In this document: positions 1 to 8,277 of the stretch, piece by piece
How the letters are laid out: every line of letters begins with the position of its first letter
How positions within the stretch are numbered: position 1 is the first letter of the stretch
Assembly (NCBI RefSeq): GCF_016219575.1
Contig: NZ_JACRMG010000004.1
Span: 1 to 42,365, forward strand
Reading direction: 5' to 3'
Length of the DNA stretch: 42,365 nucleotides
Source: Bradyrhizobium sp.
Lineage (GTDB): Bacteria > Pseudomonadota > Alphaproteobacteria > Rhizobiales > Xanthobacteraceae
Program-made: the position numbers and the translations under genes
The notes under the pieces: generated by a model
Told to the model about the DNA's origin: nothing
Seen by the model: the letters and a program-made list of their open reading frames with translations, nothing else
The model's database searches: none

Positions 1-6
1 AAGCTT

Positions 7-35
7 GCGGCGCCTCGCCCTGCGCGAGGCGCCGC
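7..35 (-). terminator. Perfect 12-bp hairpin, probable end of minus-strand cluster
   Basis: GCGGCGCCTCGC (7-18) and its exact complement (24-35) enclose a 5-base loop. The hairpin lies about 60 bases beyond the stop of the truncated DUF736 gene, at the end of the minus-strand maintenance cluster. No run of T follows, so it is either a weak terminator or an RNA-stabilising or dyad element. The hairpin itself is directly visible; the terminator role is inferred from position. Confidence 0.45.
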
Positions 36-95
36 TGCTTCTCTCACGATATTATGCGGAGCGCGGCGGTCCCGAAACCCGCGGAAAACCTGCAC

Positions 96-293
96 TCAGA
101 CGCCACCACTCCGCATAACGCCACGCTTCGCATAATCGGCCCGGCCCACAAAGACGCGGTGGCTGGGCGCGTTCTCGTTAGAGGAGCGGTTCTGCTCGGC
201 GACGATGCGGACGCCCTTGGCCTGCAGACTGAGGGTGATGATCTCGCCCTGGAAATCGTTGCCGACCTTCTTGAAAGAACCGATGTTAGCCAT
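96..293 (-). pseudogene. DUF736 family protein, N-terminal half only
   Basis: The 65 codons begin MANIGSFKKVGNDFQGEI, the conserved start of DUF736 proteins. These are small proteins of about 100 residues and unknown function found on rhizobial plasmids and ICEs. An AGGAG ribosome site lies just upstream of the ATG at 293. Homology stops abruptly after HRVFVGRA; the remaining 15 or so residues look unrelated, and the conserved C-terminal part (LDDPSFNAPI type) is absent. That part occurs instead on the plus strand near 713-870, so the gene appears split by an inversion. It could still make a short product, but it is best treated as a truncated gene. Confidence 0.75.
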
Positions 294-382
294 GTCACTT
301 CTCCTGTTGTGTTTCGAGCCCGCGACCACCGCGGCCTCGATGGCGATGGACAGGCCGAGGACGATCGGCGACGCACCCGGTT

Positions 383-480
383 GCGGGCCGGAGCGAAGCG
401 GAGGACGACGTCGTAAAGACTTTCTTGCCTCGCGAGGAATGGGCGTAGCCCAGGGGAAGAAAGTCTTGAGCGACGGCGTT
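383..480. repeat. Structured palindromic element P1 (GCGGAGG internal loop)
   Basis: AAGACTTTCTT (416-426) pairs with AAGAAAGTCTT (457-467). Between them are two small dyads: CCTCGCGAGG at 428-437 and GGGC-gta-GCCC at 441-451. Outside the main stem GTCG (410-413) can pair with CGAC (471-474), and the unpaired motif GCGGAGG (398-404) sits on the 5' side. This layout closely matches a second element at 2502-2595. It lies upstream of DUF736 (minus strand). It could act as RNA, as DNA cruciform or as a small mobile repeat; nothing here decides which. Confidence 0.6.
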
Positions 481-712
481 GCGGCTCAGACGATCGAGGC
501 GCAGCCGGTCTTCGGCCAGATCAAGCCATCAAAGAGGCCACGTGCGTCCGCGTGCTGAACCACGACCTGGGGAGAAGACTTGGCCAATTTCGGTTCGAAT
601 GTGCAAGAAGTCGGAATTTCCAGGCGTAGAGAAAGAAACGACATGCAGGAAACGGCGGAATTGTCAGACGACAAATAGCCGCGACCGAAGGGCCTCACCA
701 TCGCAACTATAT

Positions 713-875
713 GGGCCGGGCCGAGATGACGCAGCTCGCTATGGGCTCCGCACGAAGGAACGCTTACGTTCGCTCGAGTTCGACGATCCCTCCTTCAACG
801 CTCCGATCTGCGCGAATCTGATCGAGGAGGCAGGTGGAGAGGGACTATCCGTCGTGCGTAGCGGCAGAAAGACCC
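713..875 (+). pseudogene. DUF736 C-terminal half, inverted and frameshifted
   Basis: Read on the plus strand, this stretch gives MGRAEM in one frame and then LEFDDPSFNAPICANLIEE followed by GEGLSVV in another. These correspond to the middle and end of DUF736 proteins, which typically read VGRAEIGAAW and then LDDPSFNAPIYANL. A frame change lies near 740-760 and no stop follows in the expected place. The fragment begins with GGGCCGGGCCGA (713-724). The exact reverse complement of that 12-mer ends the homology in the N-terminal half at 136-147. Together they would reconstitute one gene. The distal end overlaps the 3' end of the minus-strand membrane protein gene. Confidence 0.7.
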
Positions 876-1327
876 GCCGGAGATGCGCTTGGCACGACCC
901 TGCCCGACTCCAATGGACGGGGCTCCGCAAGGACAGCCAACCGTGTCCACGCCGTACCACCGATAAAGACCGCGCCGAGGCACGCGAAGACCTCACGCCA
1001 TGCCAGCGAGGGCATCCCGAGTTGCGACATCGCGAAGACCACATGATAGCCAGCAATCGCGGCTGGGAAGGCGAAGGCGGCCGCTATGGCTGCACGCAAG
1101 ATCGGAAACCGCGCGATCGCGAATGCGGTCTGTCCAATCGCGAGCGTCACGCCGCCGGCGACAATGCCGACGAGCGGCGCACCGAGGATGCCGGCGCCGC
1201 TATGAAATGCCGCCACCCCGGCGCTGACGGCGACAAAAAACGGCAAAGCGTACACGGCCAGCGTCAAGATCAGCCAGCAGAACAAGCCGATGCCGACGGT
1301 GTTGAGGACAAGTCCAAGGGCGATCAT
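845..1327 (-). CDS. Small multi-pass membrane protein, unknown function
   Basis: The 160-residue protein has about four or five hydrophobic segments (ALGLVLNTVGIGLFCWLIL; ALPFFVAVSAGVAAF; GAPLVGIVAGGVTLAIG; AAIAAAFAFPAAIAGYHVVF; a last one near EVFACLGAVFIGG), so it is probably in the inner membrane. I chose the ATG at 1327 because GGAG lies a short distance upstream; the longer reading adds a low-complexity arginine-rich stretch. It sits between DUF2493 and DUF736 in the ICE maintenance cluster, where such uncharacterised membrane proteins are common. I recognise no catalytic motif. Its last codons run over the inverted DUF736 remnant, so its C-terminus may not be native. Confidence 0.7.
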   Translation of the reverse strand: MIALGLVLNTVGIGLFCWLILTLAVYALPFFVAVSAGVAAFHSGAGILGAPLVGIVAGGVTLAIGQTAFAIARFPILRAAIAAAFAFPAAIAGYHVVFAMSQLGMPSLAWREVFACLGAVFIGGTAWTRLAVLAEPRPLESGRVVPSASPAGLSAATHDG

Positions 1328-1469
1328 GGTGGTGGCTCCGTATGCAAAGGAGTAACGGTCGCGCCTTCCACCACCACCGCGGCGCGATTCTGGATATGCA
1401 ACCGAAACGAGGCGGAGTTGCGGCGCTTGCAACTCCGCCTTGGTGGTTCGGAAGGTGGCAAGGCGGCGC

Positions 1470-2393
1470 TCACGCGCCGCCAAATTTCCAAACGGGAATG
1501 CCGAGTCGTTTCGCCTTGTCGGCCAGGTTGTCCTGGATTCCCGTGCCCGGGAAATGCATGACGCCGATCGGCACGAGTTCGAGCATGGCGTCGTTGCGCT
1601 TGAATGGCGCCGCCTTGGCGTGCTTGGTCCAGTCCGGCTTGAAGGCGATCTGTGGAACCTTCCGGTTGGTCGCCCATTTGGAGGCGATCAGTTCGGCACC
1701 CTTTGGTGAGCCGCCATGGATCAGGACCATGTCCGGATGCTTGGCGTGAACCTTGTCGAGACGATCCCAGATCAAGGTGTGGTCGTTGAAGTCGAGGCCG
1801 CCAGTGAGTGCGATCTTGGGCCCAGGTGGCAACAAGACCTCGGTCTCTGCGCGGCGCTTGGCTGCGATGAAATCCCGGGAGTCGATCATTGCCGCCGTGA
1901 GCGTGCGATGGTTGACAAGCGAACCCGAGCGGGGGCGCCAGGGTGAACCGGTGTGGAGCTCAAAGTGCTCGATGGCCTGATCGCGGAACAGCTCCAGGCA
2001 GTTGCGGCGCTCGATCAGTGTGATGCCTTCGGCCGTCAGGCGCTCGAGTTCGACCGATCGTACTTCCGAACCATTCTGCTCGCGCTGGCTCTTGCGTTGA
2101 GCCTGTTCGTTGTCATCGAGATGGCGATCAATTCGGTCCGCGGCACGATGGAACAGGTTGACGGTCGACCAGAGCAAATCGCTAAGGTCCGGCTCGAGCC
2201 GCGTATCGCTCAAGGTGGCAACCAAGGCGTCGAAGATATCGGCGACTGCGCCGGCGATCATCTTGCCCTCGGGTAGCGGTCTCGGATCTGGCTCATCGTC
2301 AAATGGACGGTAGCCGAAGAGCTGCAATTCGCTGAGGACGTGGTCGGTTGCAGAGGCGGCGTGCGGCGGTTCGATGTCGTCATGGTCGGTCAT
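1470..2393 (-). CDS. DUF2493 / SLOG-family protein
   Basis: The 307-residue protein has an N-terminal region of about 180 residues with no recognised domain. A DUF2493 (YspA/YpsA-like SLOG) domain follows from roughly residue 190: KIALTGGLDFNDHTLIW, then a DMVLIHGGSPKGAELIA loop typical of the Rossmann-like nucleotide-binding fold, then FPGTGIQDNLADKAKRLGIP. SLOG domains are thought to bind nucleotides or nucleotide-derived ligands; the role of this ICE-borne subfamily is unknown. It lies downstream of the Toprim gene, separated by 308 bp of palindrome-rich DNA. The start is the ATG at 2393. A 7-bp hairpin at 2416-2434 stands just before it. Confidence 0.85.
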   Translation of the reverse strand: MTDHDDIEPPHAASATDHVLSELQLFGYRPFDDEPDPRPLPEGKMIAGAVADIFDALVATLSDTRLEPDLSDLLWSTVNLFHRAADRIDRHLDDNEQAQRKSQREQNGSEVRSVELERLTAEGITLIERRNCLELFRDQAIEHFELHTGSPWRPRSGSLVNHRTLTAAMIDSRDFIAAKRRAETEVLLPPGPKIALTGGLDFNDHTLIWDRLDKVHAKHPDMVLIHGGSPKGAELIASKWATNRKVPQIAFKPDWTKHAKAAPFKRNDAMLELVPIGVMHFPGTGIQDNLADKAKRLGIPVWKFGGA

Positions 2394-2415
2394 GGAAGAG
2401 GTCCTTTGCCGGATC

Positions 2416-2434
2416 GGCCGCGCCCATCGCGGCC
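2416..2434 (-). promoter_or_regulatory. Hairpin in the DUF2493 leader
   Basis: GGCCGCG (2416-2422) and CGCGGCC (2428-2434) form a 7-bp stem with a 5-base loop, ending 22 bases before the DUF2493 ATG. In a minus-strand transcript it would sit right in front of the ribosome site and could affect its access. Confidence 0.4.
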
Positions 2435-2501
2435 TTCGTGGCGATCACTCAGGCGGCGGGCGGAGCGGGCCAGAACCCGAAAGCGAAGCGGAGGGCCGAA
2501 G

Positions 2502-2595
2502 CGCCAGCGGAGGATGGCAGAGGTGCGGCTATTTTGCTTCGCGATGCAAAGGCCCGCAGGGCCGGCGGAAAATAGCCGCACCGCAGCCATTGGCG
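2502..2595. repeat. Structured palindromic element P2 (GCGGAGG internal loop)
   Basis: Three nested stems are visible: CGCCA/TGGCG (2502-2506 with 2591-2595), ATGGC/GCCAT (2514-2518 with 2586-2590) and GGTGCGGCTATTTT/AAAATAGCCGCACC (2522-2535 with 2569-2582, 14 perfect pairs). Inside is GGCCC-gca-GGGCC. The 5' side holds the unpaired motif GCGGAGG (2507-2513), as in element P1. The element fills the gap between the Toprim and DUF2493 genes; nothing coding is seen there. Confidence 0.65.
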
Positions 2596-2701
2596 GCCCG
2601 GGCCGCTTGCCGTCCGATCGCCCTCTAGAAGGCCGAGGTCGCGCGCCTCTTCGGCATTGGCACCGCCTCGACCGAGCTGTCGGCGTCGAAACAAAACGCG
2701 C

Positions 2702-3763
2702 CTATGCGACAGCGGTCGACAAGAGCAGGAAGCGGGAGACGTCCTCTGGTACGAGTTGCATCCGCAAAGCCGTACGGAGAGCATCGAGGCCGAAGATGTA
2801 GAGATCCTCGTTGAAATCACCAAGCCGGGGCGACAACGTGATGGCTTCGATGCCGGCGGCTGCTGCGCGCTGCGTCAGGATTGCCCGGACCGCGTCTCCG
2901 GCAGCATCGGCGTCGCGGGCGATATAGAGCCGGCGCAAACTCGACGACAGCAGCATGGCCGAGAGGTGATTGGCTGAAAGCGCAGCGGCCATCGGCAACG
3001 TCGGAAGCACACAGCGTAGCGATAGCATGGTCTCGATGCCTTCGCCGGCGACAAGCACGTCGTCGTCAGCCACACCGAAACGAACTGCGTTACCGAGCAG
3101 GTCGCCCATGGCTCGTCGTGGCGTGTCGACCGGTGCCTTGCCGAGCCGAACGCGATCAAAGCCGTCCGGATCGAGCCAGGTGCGGTGCACGCCGGTGATC
3201 CCGCCATCGAGGTCGGTGACGGCAGCGATCATTGCCGGCCAGGTCTCGGTCGGCAAATGCTCGTCAGGCCGGTAGTAGCAGCGCGGATGGAAGCGCAGGC
3301 TGCCACCATGGTACACGCGGGCTATTCCGCGACGGTGCAAATAAGTCTCAACGACGGTACCCTCAATCGGACCTGAGATCGCAAACAGCCGTCTTGCGGC
3401 CTCTTGTGAGCCAACCGCGGTGATGGGGCGAGCCGGTTTTGAGGCACCTTCCGGTTTAGCCCGGGGTAGCTTGAGAAAGCGTCTTGCCTCCTCGGCGACG
3501 GCGCGGAAGTCAGGAAGACCAAGGCTTTCCCTGACGATGTCGAGGAGATCGCCATGCTCGCCGGTTGCGGCATCCGTCCATTTGCCAGCGGGTCCCTTCG
3601 GTGAGTCCTGGAGCCGCACGAACATCGAGCGGCCCGGCGTATTGTGCACGTCGCCAACCAGCCAGTACCGCCCCTGGCGCCTGCCGTTGGAGAGATAATA
3701 ACGGCACACCGCTTCGGCTTCGCGCGCGAGGCAGTGTGCCAGTTCGGAGGCGTCGCGGGCCAT
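2702..3763 (-). CDS. Toprim-domain primase-like protein
   Basis: The 353-residue protein has an N-terminal region common to ICE Toprim proteins (CRYYLSNGRRQGRYWLVGD, then KWTDAATGEHGDLLDIV) and a C-terminal Toprim domain. That domain includes LVAGEGIETMLSL (the conserved glutamate) and LRRLYIARDADAAGDA (the DxD motif). Such proteins are thought to make primers or process DNA during element replication or transfer; this is family knowledge, not shown here. The ATG at 3763 overlaps the TGA of the upstream helicase gene (TGATG), so translation is probably coupled. A GTG one codon earlier is also possible. Confidence 0.85.
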   Translation of the reverse strand: MARDASELAHCLAREAEAVCRYYLSNGRRQGRYWLVGDVHNTPGRSMFVRLQDSPKGPAGKWTDAATGEHGDLLDIVRESLGLPDFRAVAEEARRFLKLPRAKPEGASKPARPITAVGSQEAARRLFAISGPIEGTVVETYLHRRGIARVYHGGSLRFHPRCYYRPDEHLPTETWPAMIAAVTDLDGGITGVHRTWLDPDGFDRVRLGKAPVDTPRRAMGDLLGNAVRFGVADDDVLVAGEGIETMLSLRCVLPTLPMAAALSANHLSAMLLSSSLRRLYIARDADAAGDAVRAILTQRAAAAGIEAITLSPRLGDFNEDLYIFGLDALRTALRMQLVPEDVSRFLLLSTAVA

Positions 3764-6700
3764 CACGCAGCCTCCCGTTCGGCGATGCGCTCGATTGGGT
3801 AGTGGTCGAGCACCTTCGCCAGGACTTCGATGCCATCAGTGTCAGTTGGCACGAACATGCGTAGCTTCCAGGTGATGATCTCCCCGAACAGGCCGTACGC
3901 GCGCAGCCGGTCGCGCATCGCGTCGTTGAATCCAGAAAGTTCGATGCGATATGCGTCCATGACCCGGACACGGCGGAGCTGGAGGCCTTCGGCGAGCTCA
4001 AGGACCGTCCTCCCCTCCATCAGCGCGGCAAAGGCCTTGTCGGTCGCGAGCTTGGGCTCGTCAACGGCAAGGACATTCGCGACCCAGGCTGCCGAGACCT
4101 TGCGGCCGATGACGCGTTCGCCAGCATCCGTCTGCAGCCGATAGACCCGCGTCGACTCGTTCGGCAGCCGCTTCCAGATCGGCAGCAACAAGCCCGCCAC
4201 GATGTGGATCGTGCTTTCGGTGAACTCGGCCACCTCGGCAAGCTCTACCTGCCAGGCCGCGGCGAAGCGTTCGCGATCGGCTTCAACCCAATGGCTTTCC
4301 GCCATCATCTTCAGGGGGAGGCTGTGCTGCTCCATTGGCCGGATCAACCGGACGCGTCGTTCGATCTCGCCATCATCGAGCATGAAGCTCGGGGCTGGGA
4401 CCTGCACGGCGGCTCGTCCGGAGCGCTCATTGATCAGCGGGACAGCACGCTGATCCGACAGGCGGTCGAGGGCATCATCCAGGCTTACAGGATGATTGCG
4501 CTGGCGCTGAGTGATCGTGAGGAGCCGGGTCTCGGCGCCCGTCACCGGATGTGTATAGATCGTTCGCCGATCAGTGACGACAAAGCTTTCAGCACGGAGG
4601 GTTTCCAGTCCGATGTCGTAGGTACCCGATGCGATCGCGCCTTCGATACGGGCGGTCAGTAGCTGCTCGAAGGCGGTGAACAGAATATTCTGCAGTTGGA
4701 TAGTGAGCGCCAGCAGCCTGTTCAGGAAGGTCGTGATCGGCGGAAGCTCATCTTTGAGCCCGTTGGCATCCATAAGCTTCAGTCCGGTCGCATCTTCGAA
4801 TCTCTCAAGCGAGCAGCCCTCGACCTTGCCGCGCGCCAGCAGCATGTAGAGCTGGCGCAATGCATCACGGCCATACTGGCTTTCGAGGTTGTCCTCGGGC
4901 CGGAACAGGCCCTGCCCTCCGGTCTGGCGCTGACCCCGGGTGATGGCGCCCAATGTGTCGAGGCGGCGAGCGATCGTGGAGAGGAAGCGCTTCTCCGCCT
5001 TCACGTCTGTCGCGACCGGCCGAAATAGCGGCGGCTGCGCCTGATTGGTCCGGTTCGTGCGGCCGAGGCCCTGGATGGCGGCATCCGCCTTCCAGCCGGG
5101 TTCGAGCAGGTAATGAACACGCAACCTGCGATTCAGCGCCGACAACTCGGCATGGTAGCTCCTGCCCGTGCCGCCCGCGTCGGAGAACACGAGGATGCGC
5201 TTGACGTCGTCCATGAACGCCGTGGTCTCGGCGAGATTCGCCGATGCCGCACGGTTCTCAACGATGAGACGCTGGCCCTTGCGGATCACGCGGCGCGAGC
5301 GGCCCGTGACCTCGGCCACCATGTCCGTCCCAAATCGCTGAACGATCTGGTCGAGCGCGCCGGGCACCGGCGACAATGACGCGAGCTTCTCGATGAGGCT
5401 GTCGCGGCGTACGACAGCCTCCCGGCTTTCGACCGGCTGGCCGTCCCGATAGACGGGCCGGGAGCAGAGGTTTCCCTCCGAGTCAGTGAAAGGCTCGTAG
5501 AGCTGAACCGGGAAGGAATGGGCGAGATAGTCGAGGACATATTCGCGAGGGGTGATGTCAACCTGGACGTCACCCCACTCCTCGGTCGGGATCTCGGCGA
5601 GCCGTCGCTCCATGAGGGCCTCGCCCGTCGAGACGATCTGAATGACGGCAGCGTGGCCGGCGTCGAGATCGCGCTCGATCGAGCGGATCAACGATGGCGT
5701 CTTCATCGAGGTCAAGAGATGGCCGAAGAAGCGCTGTTTGGCGCTTTCGAAGGCGGACCGGGCCGCGGACTTTGCCTGTCCATTCAGCGTGCCGGTCTCG
5801 CCCGTGATGTTAGCGGCCCGCATCGCCGCCTCGAGGTTGTTATGGATGATGCTGAATGCACCGGCATAGGCATCATAGATGCGGACCTGCTCCGCTGTGA
5901 GCTGGTGCTCGACCAGTTCGTATTCGACACCCTCATAGGACAGCGAGCGAGCGGCATAGAGTCCAAGCGCCTTGAGGTCGCGCGCCAGCACTTCCATCGC
6001 TGCAACCCCGCCCTCCTCGATCGCCTCGACGAACTCGGCCCGGGTCGCGAACGGAAAATCCTCGCCGCCCCATAGGCCGAGACGCTGGGCATAGGCGAGG
6101 TTGTGTACCGTGGTGGCGCCAGTCGCGGAGACGTAGACCACCCGCGCATTCGGCAAGGCGTGCTGGAGCCTGAGGCCCGCACGCCCCTGCTGAGAGGCCG
6201 CCTGGTCGCCGCGTTCGCCCTTGCCACCAACCGCATTTTGCATGGCGTGGCTCTCGTCGAAGACGATCACTCCGTCAAAATCGGAGCCCAACCATTCGAC
6301 GATCTGCCTCACGCGCGAAAGTTTCTCGCCGCGCTCGTCGGTCCGCAGCGTGGCGTAGGTGGTAAATAGGATGCCTTCCGTGAGCCGGATTGGCGTGCCC
6401 TGCCGGAAACGGGAAAGCGGCGTGACGAGGAGCCGCTCCATCCCAAGCGCCGACCAGTCGCGTTGCGCATCCTCAATGAGCTTGTCGGACTTGCTGATCC
6501 AGACCGCGCGGCGGCGACCTTTCAGCCAGTTGTCGAGCAGGATGCCGGCGACCTGCCGGCCCTTCCCCGCGCCAGTGCCATCGCCCAGGAACCAGCCCCG
6601 GCGAAAGCGAACGGCATTTTCCGCGTCGTCGCGCGCGGCCGCCACGACGTCAAAAGTCGCATCGACTGTCCAGGCGCTGCGAGAAACGCGGAATGCGCCT

Positions 6701-8093
6701 CGCCGGCGTAGATGATGCTCTCGAGTTGGGCATCGGATAGGATGCCATCCGATATGACGTTAGCCGGCAGGTGCGGCCGGTAGGACGGCTCCGGCGGTGC
6801 GACGGAAGCCATCGCGGCGGACTGCACGAGCTTTGTGGGATGCGGTTGCGCGCCTGGAATACGGATCGACTGCAGTGTGTAAGCCTCATAAAGCGAATCG
6901 GTGATGCTGCCGCCATCCGTGGGCGTCCAATCCACCGGCTCGTAGGCGACTTCGGTCGCCACGGGAGCAATTGCCGGCACGGCTGCAGCCGACTGGCGCT
7001 GAGCGACGTAGGCACGTACTGTTCGAGGCGTTGCAGGGCTGGCAATTGCCGGCACCACGCCAGCCGCTGTGCCAGCCATTGGACGACGCGGCGGCACGTG
7101 CTGTTGGACCCAGCCGAGCAAAGTCGGCAGATCGGGCGCAATGCCGGGAGATACTGGGAACGAGGCGACGTCGTCAGCCGGGACTCGATCGATAACGGTC
7201 AGACGGGTGTCGACGTTGGTGCCGTGCTTGGCATAGACGGCGCCGTCAATTGCCGCCGAGAATACGACACGGCCTTGTTCTTGCAGCCGCTTGAAGGAAC
7301 AGGTCCATGCGGGATTGTCGGGCGCGACGTTTGCGCCTGTGATGGTAACCAGCCGTCCGCCTTCGGGAAGTCGAGCCAGGGCGGATCCGATGTGACGCAG
7401 TGCCGCCTCTCGCATCTGTCGATCGACATGGACCGCAGCCGAGAACGGCGGGTTCATCAGCACGACATCAGGCACGATGCCGGCATCGAGGTGGTCGTTA
7501 ATGTGAGCGGCGTCAAACTGGGTCGTGGAGGCGCCGGGAAACAGCTGCGCGAGAATGCCAGCACGGCTCTCGGCGAACTCGTTAAGGACCAGGGAGGCGC
7601 CGTCAAGTTCGGCCAGGATGGCGAGAAGGCCGGTGCCAGCTGAAGGTTCGAGAACGACGTCAGTAGGCGTGATCGCGGCCGCTCGGCTGGCTACAAACGC
7701 CAGCCCGATAGGAGTGGAGAACTGCTGGAGGGATTCACTCTCCACAGATCGGCGTGTCTGAGTCGGAAGGAGGCTCGCGATCCTCATCAGCATCGGCAGC
7801 ATCGCGGCTGGCGACGTCGCCTTGGTGCGCATGACGGCGCCATATCGCCTTAGCAACAGGACGGTCGCCGCCTCGCAGGCGTTGTAGGCCGTCTTCCAGT
7901 TCCAGACCCCGGTCGCATCGGAGGCGCCGAAGGCAGCCTCCATGGCGCCGCGCAGGACAGCGGCATCGATCCGGCGGCTGCGCTCGAGATCGGTCAAAAG
8001 CTGTCGCGCAGCCCTGATGACACTCGAGGCGACAACTGCGGTGGCACGGATCGAGAGCGGCGCGACGGCGCCGCCGGCGAGAGATTCGGTCAT
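3763..8093 (-). pseudogene. Methyltransferase-strawberry notch helicase, -1 frameshift
   Basis: Two adjacent reading frames together encode one protein of about 1,443 residues. The N-terminal part starts MTESLAGGAV at 8093 and has a class I methyltransferase fold (VLEPSAGTGLLA, then VLMNPPF). The C-terminal part is a superfamily 2 helicase-like strawberry notch domain: FLGDGTGAGKGRQ (Walker A), GVIVFDESHAMQNA, RVVYVSATGATTVHN and AIQGLGRTNRTNQ. The frames meet near 6677: the first reads through AHSAFLA and then loses homology, while the second resumes WTVDATFDVVAAARDDAENA. One missing base in a GGCGCC context explains it. Either the gene is inactive, two separate polypeptides are made, or the base is an assembly error. 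It is the central large gene of this ICE backbone type. Confidence 0.85.
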
Positions 8094-8193
8094 GGGAGGA
8101 TTTCTCGGGAGAGCAGGAATGGGCTGAACCGCTCGGCGCTCTCCTTTAAGACCGCGGCGACTCAAAACCCTTCCCGGCCCGCCTCTACCTCTC
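8094..8193 (-). promoter_or_regulatory. Structured leader L3 of the helicase gene
   Basis: In the minus-strand direction the leader opens with a GAGAGG-TAGAGGCGGGCCGG motif (8182-8193 and on), like those before ardC and the ParB gene. It then forms a GGAGAGC/GCTCTCC stem (8138-8144 with 8108-8114) directly followed by GAGAA and the ATG at 8093. The stem differs in sequence from those in the other two leaders but occupies the same place next to the ribosome site. Confidence 0.45.
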
Positions 8194-8203
8194 AGCCATC
8201 GCC

Positions 8204-8238
8204 AATAAAAAGGGGACCGGCGCTCTGCACCGGTCCCC
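8204..8238 (-). terminator. Rho-independent terminator after the ParB-like gene
   Basis: GGGGACCGG and CCGGTCCCC (8212-8220 and 8230-8238) make a 9-bp perfect stem with a 9-base loop. In the minus direction it is followed by TTTTT. It stands 40 bases after the ParB-like stop codon, so it should end that transcript and leave the helicase gene to its own promoter. Confidence 0.85.
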
Positions 8239-8277
8239 AAAACTGCGGGACAGCCGGAGCCATCCCGCTCTGTGATG

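Noticed and set aside
486..701. A 71-codon minus-strand frame upstream of DUF736
   Set aside because: No ribosome site, no recognisable motif, and it lies in the segment thought to have been inverted.
479..1561. A 360-codon plus-strand open frame
   Set aside because: It runs antisense across a convincing membrane protein gene and DUF2493, is arginine-rich and low-complexity, and only its DUF736-like stretch (about 760-870) has meaning. It is treated as a GC-rich chance frame.
2340..2801. Plus- and minus-strand frames across 2,394-2,701
   Set aside because: They pass through the nested palindrome P2, change composition there, and have no family features. The region is better explained as structured non-coding DNA.
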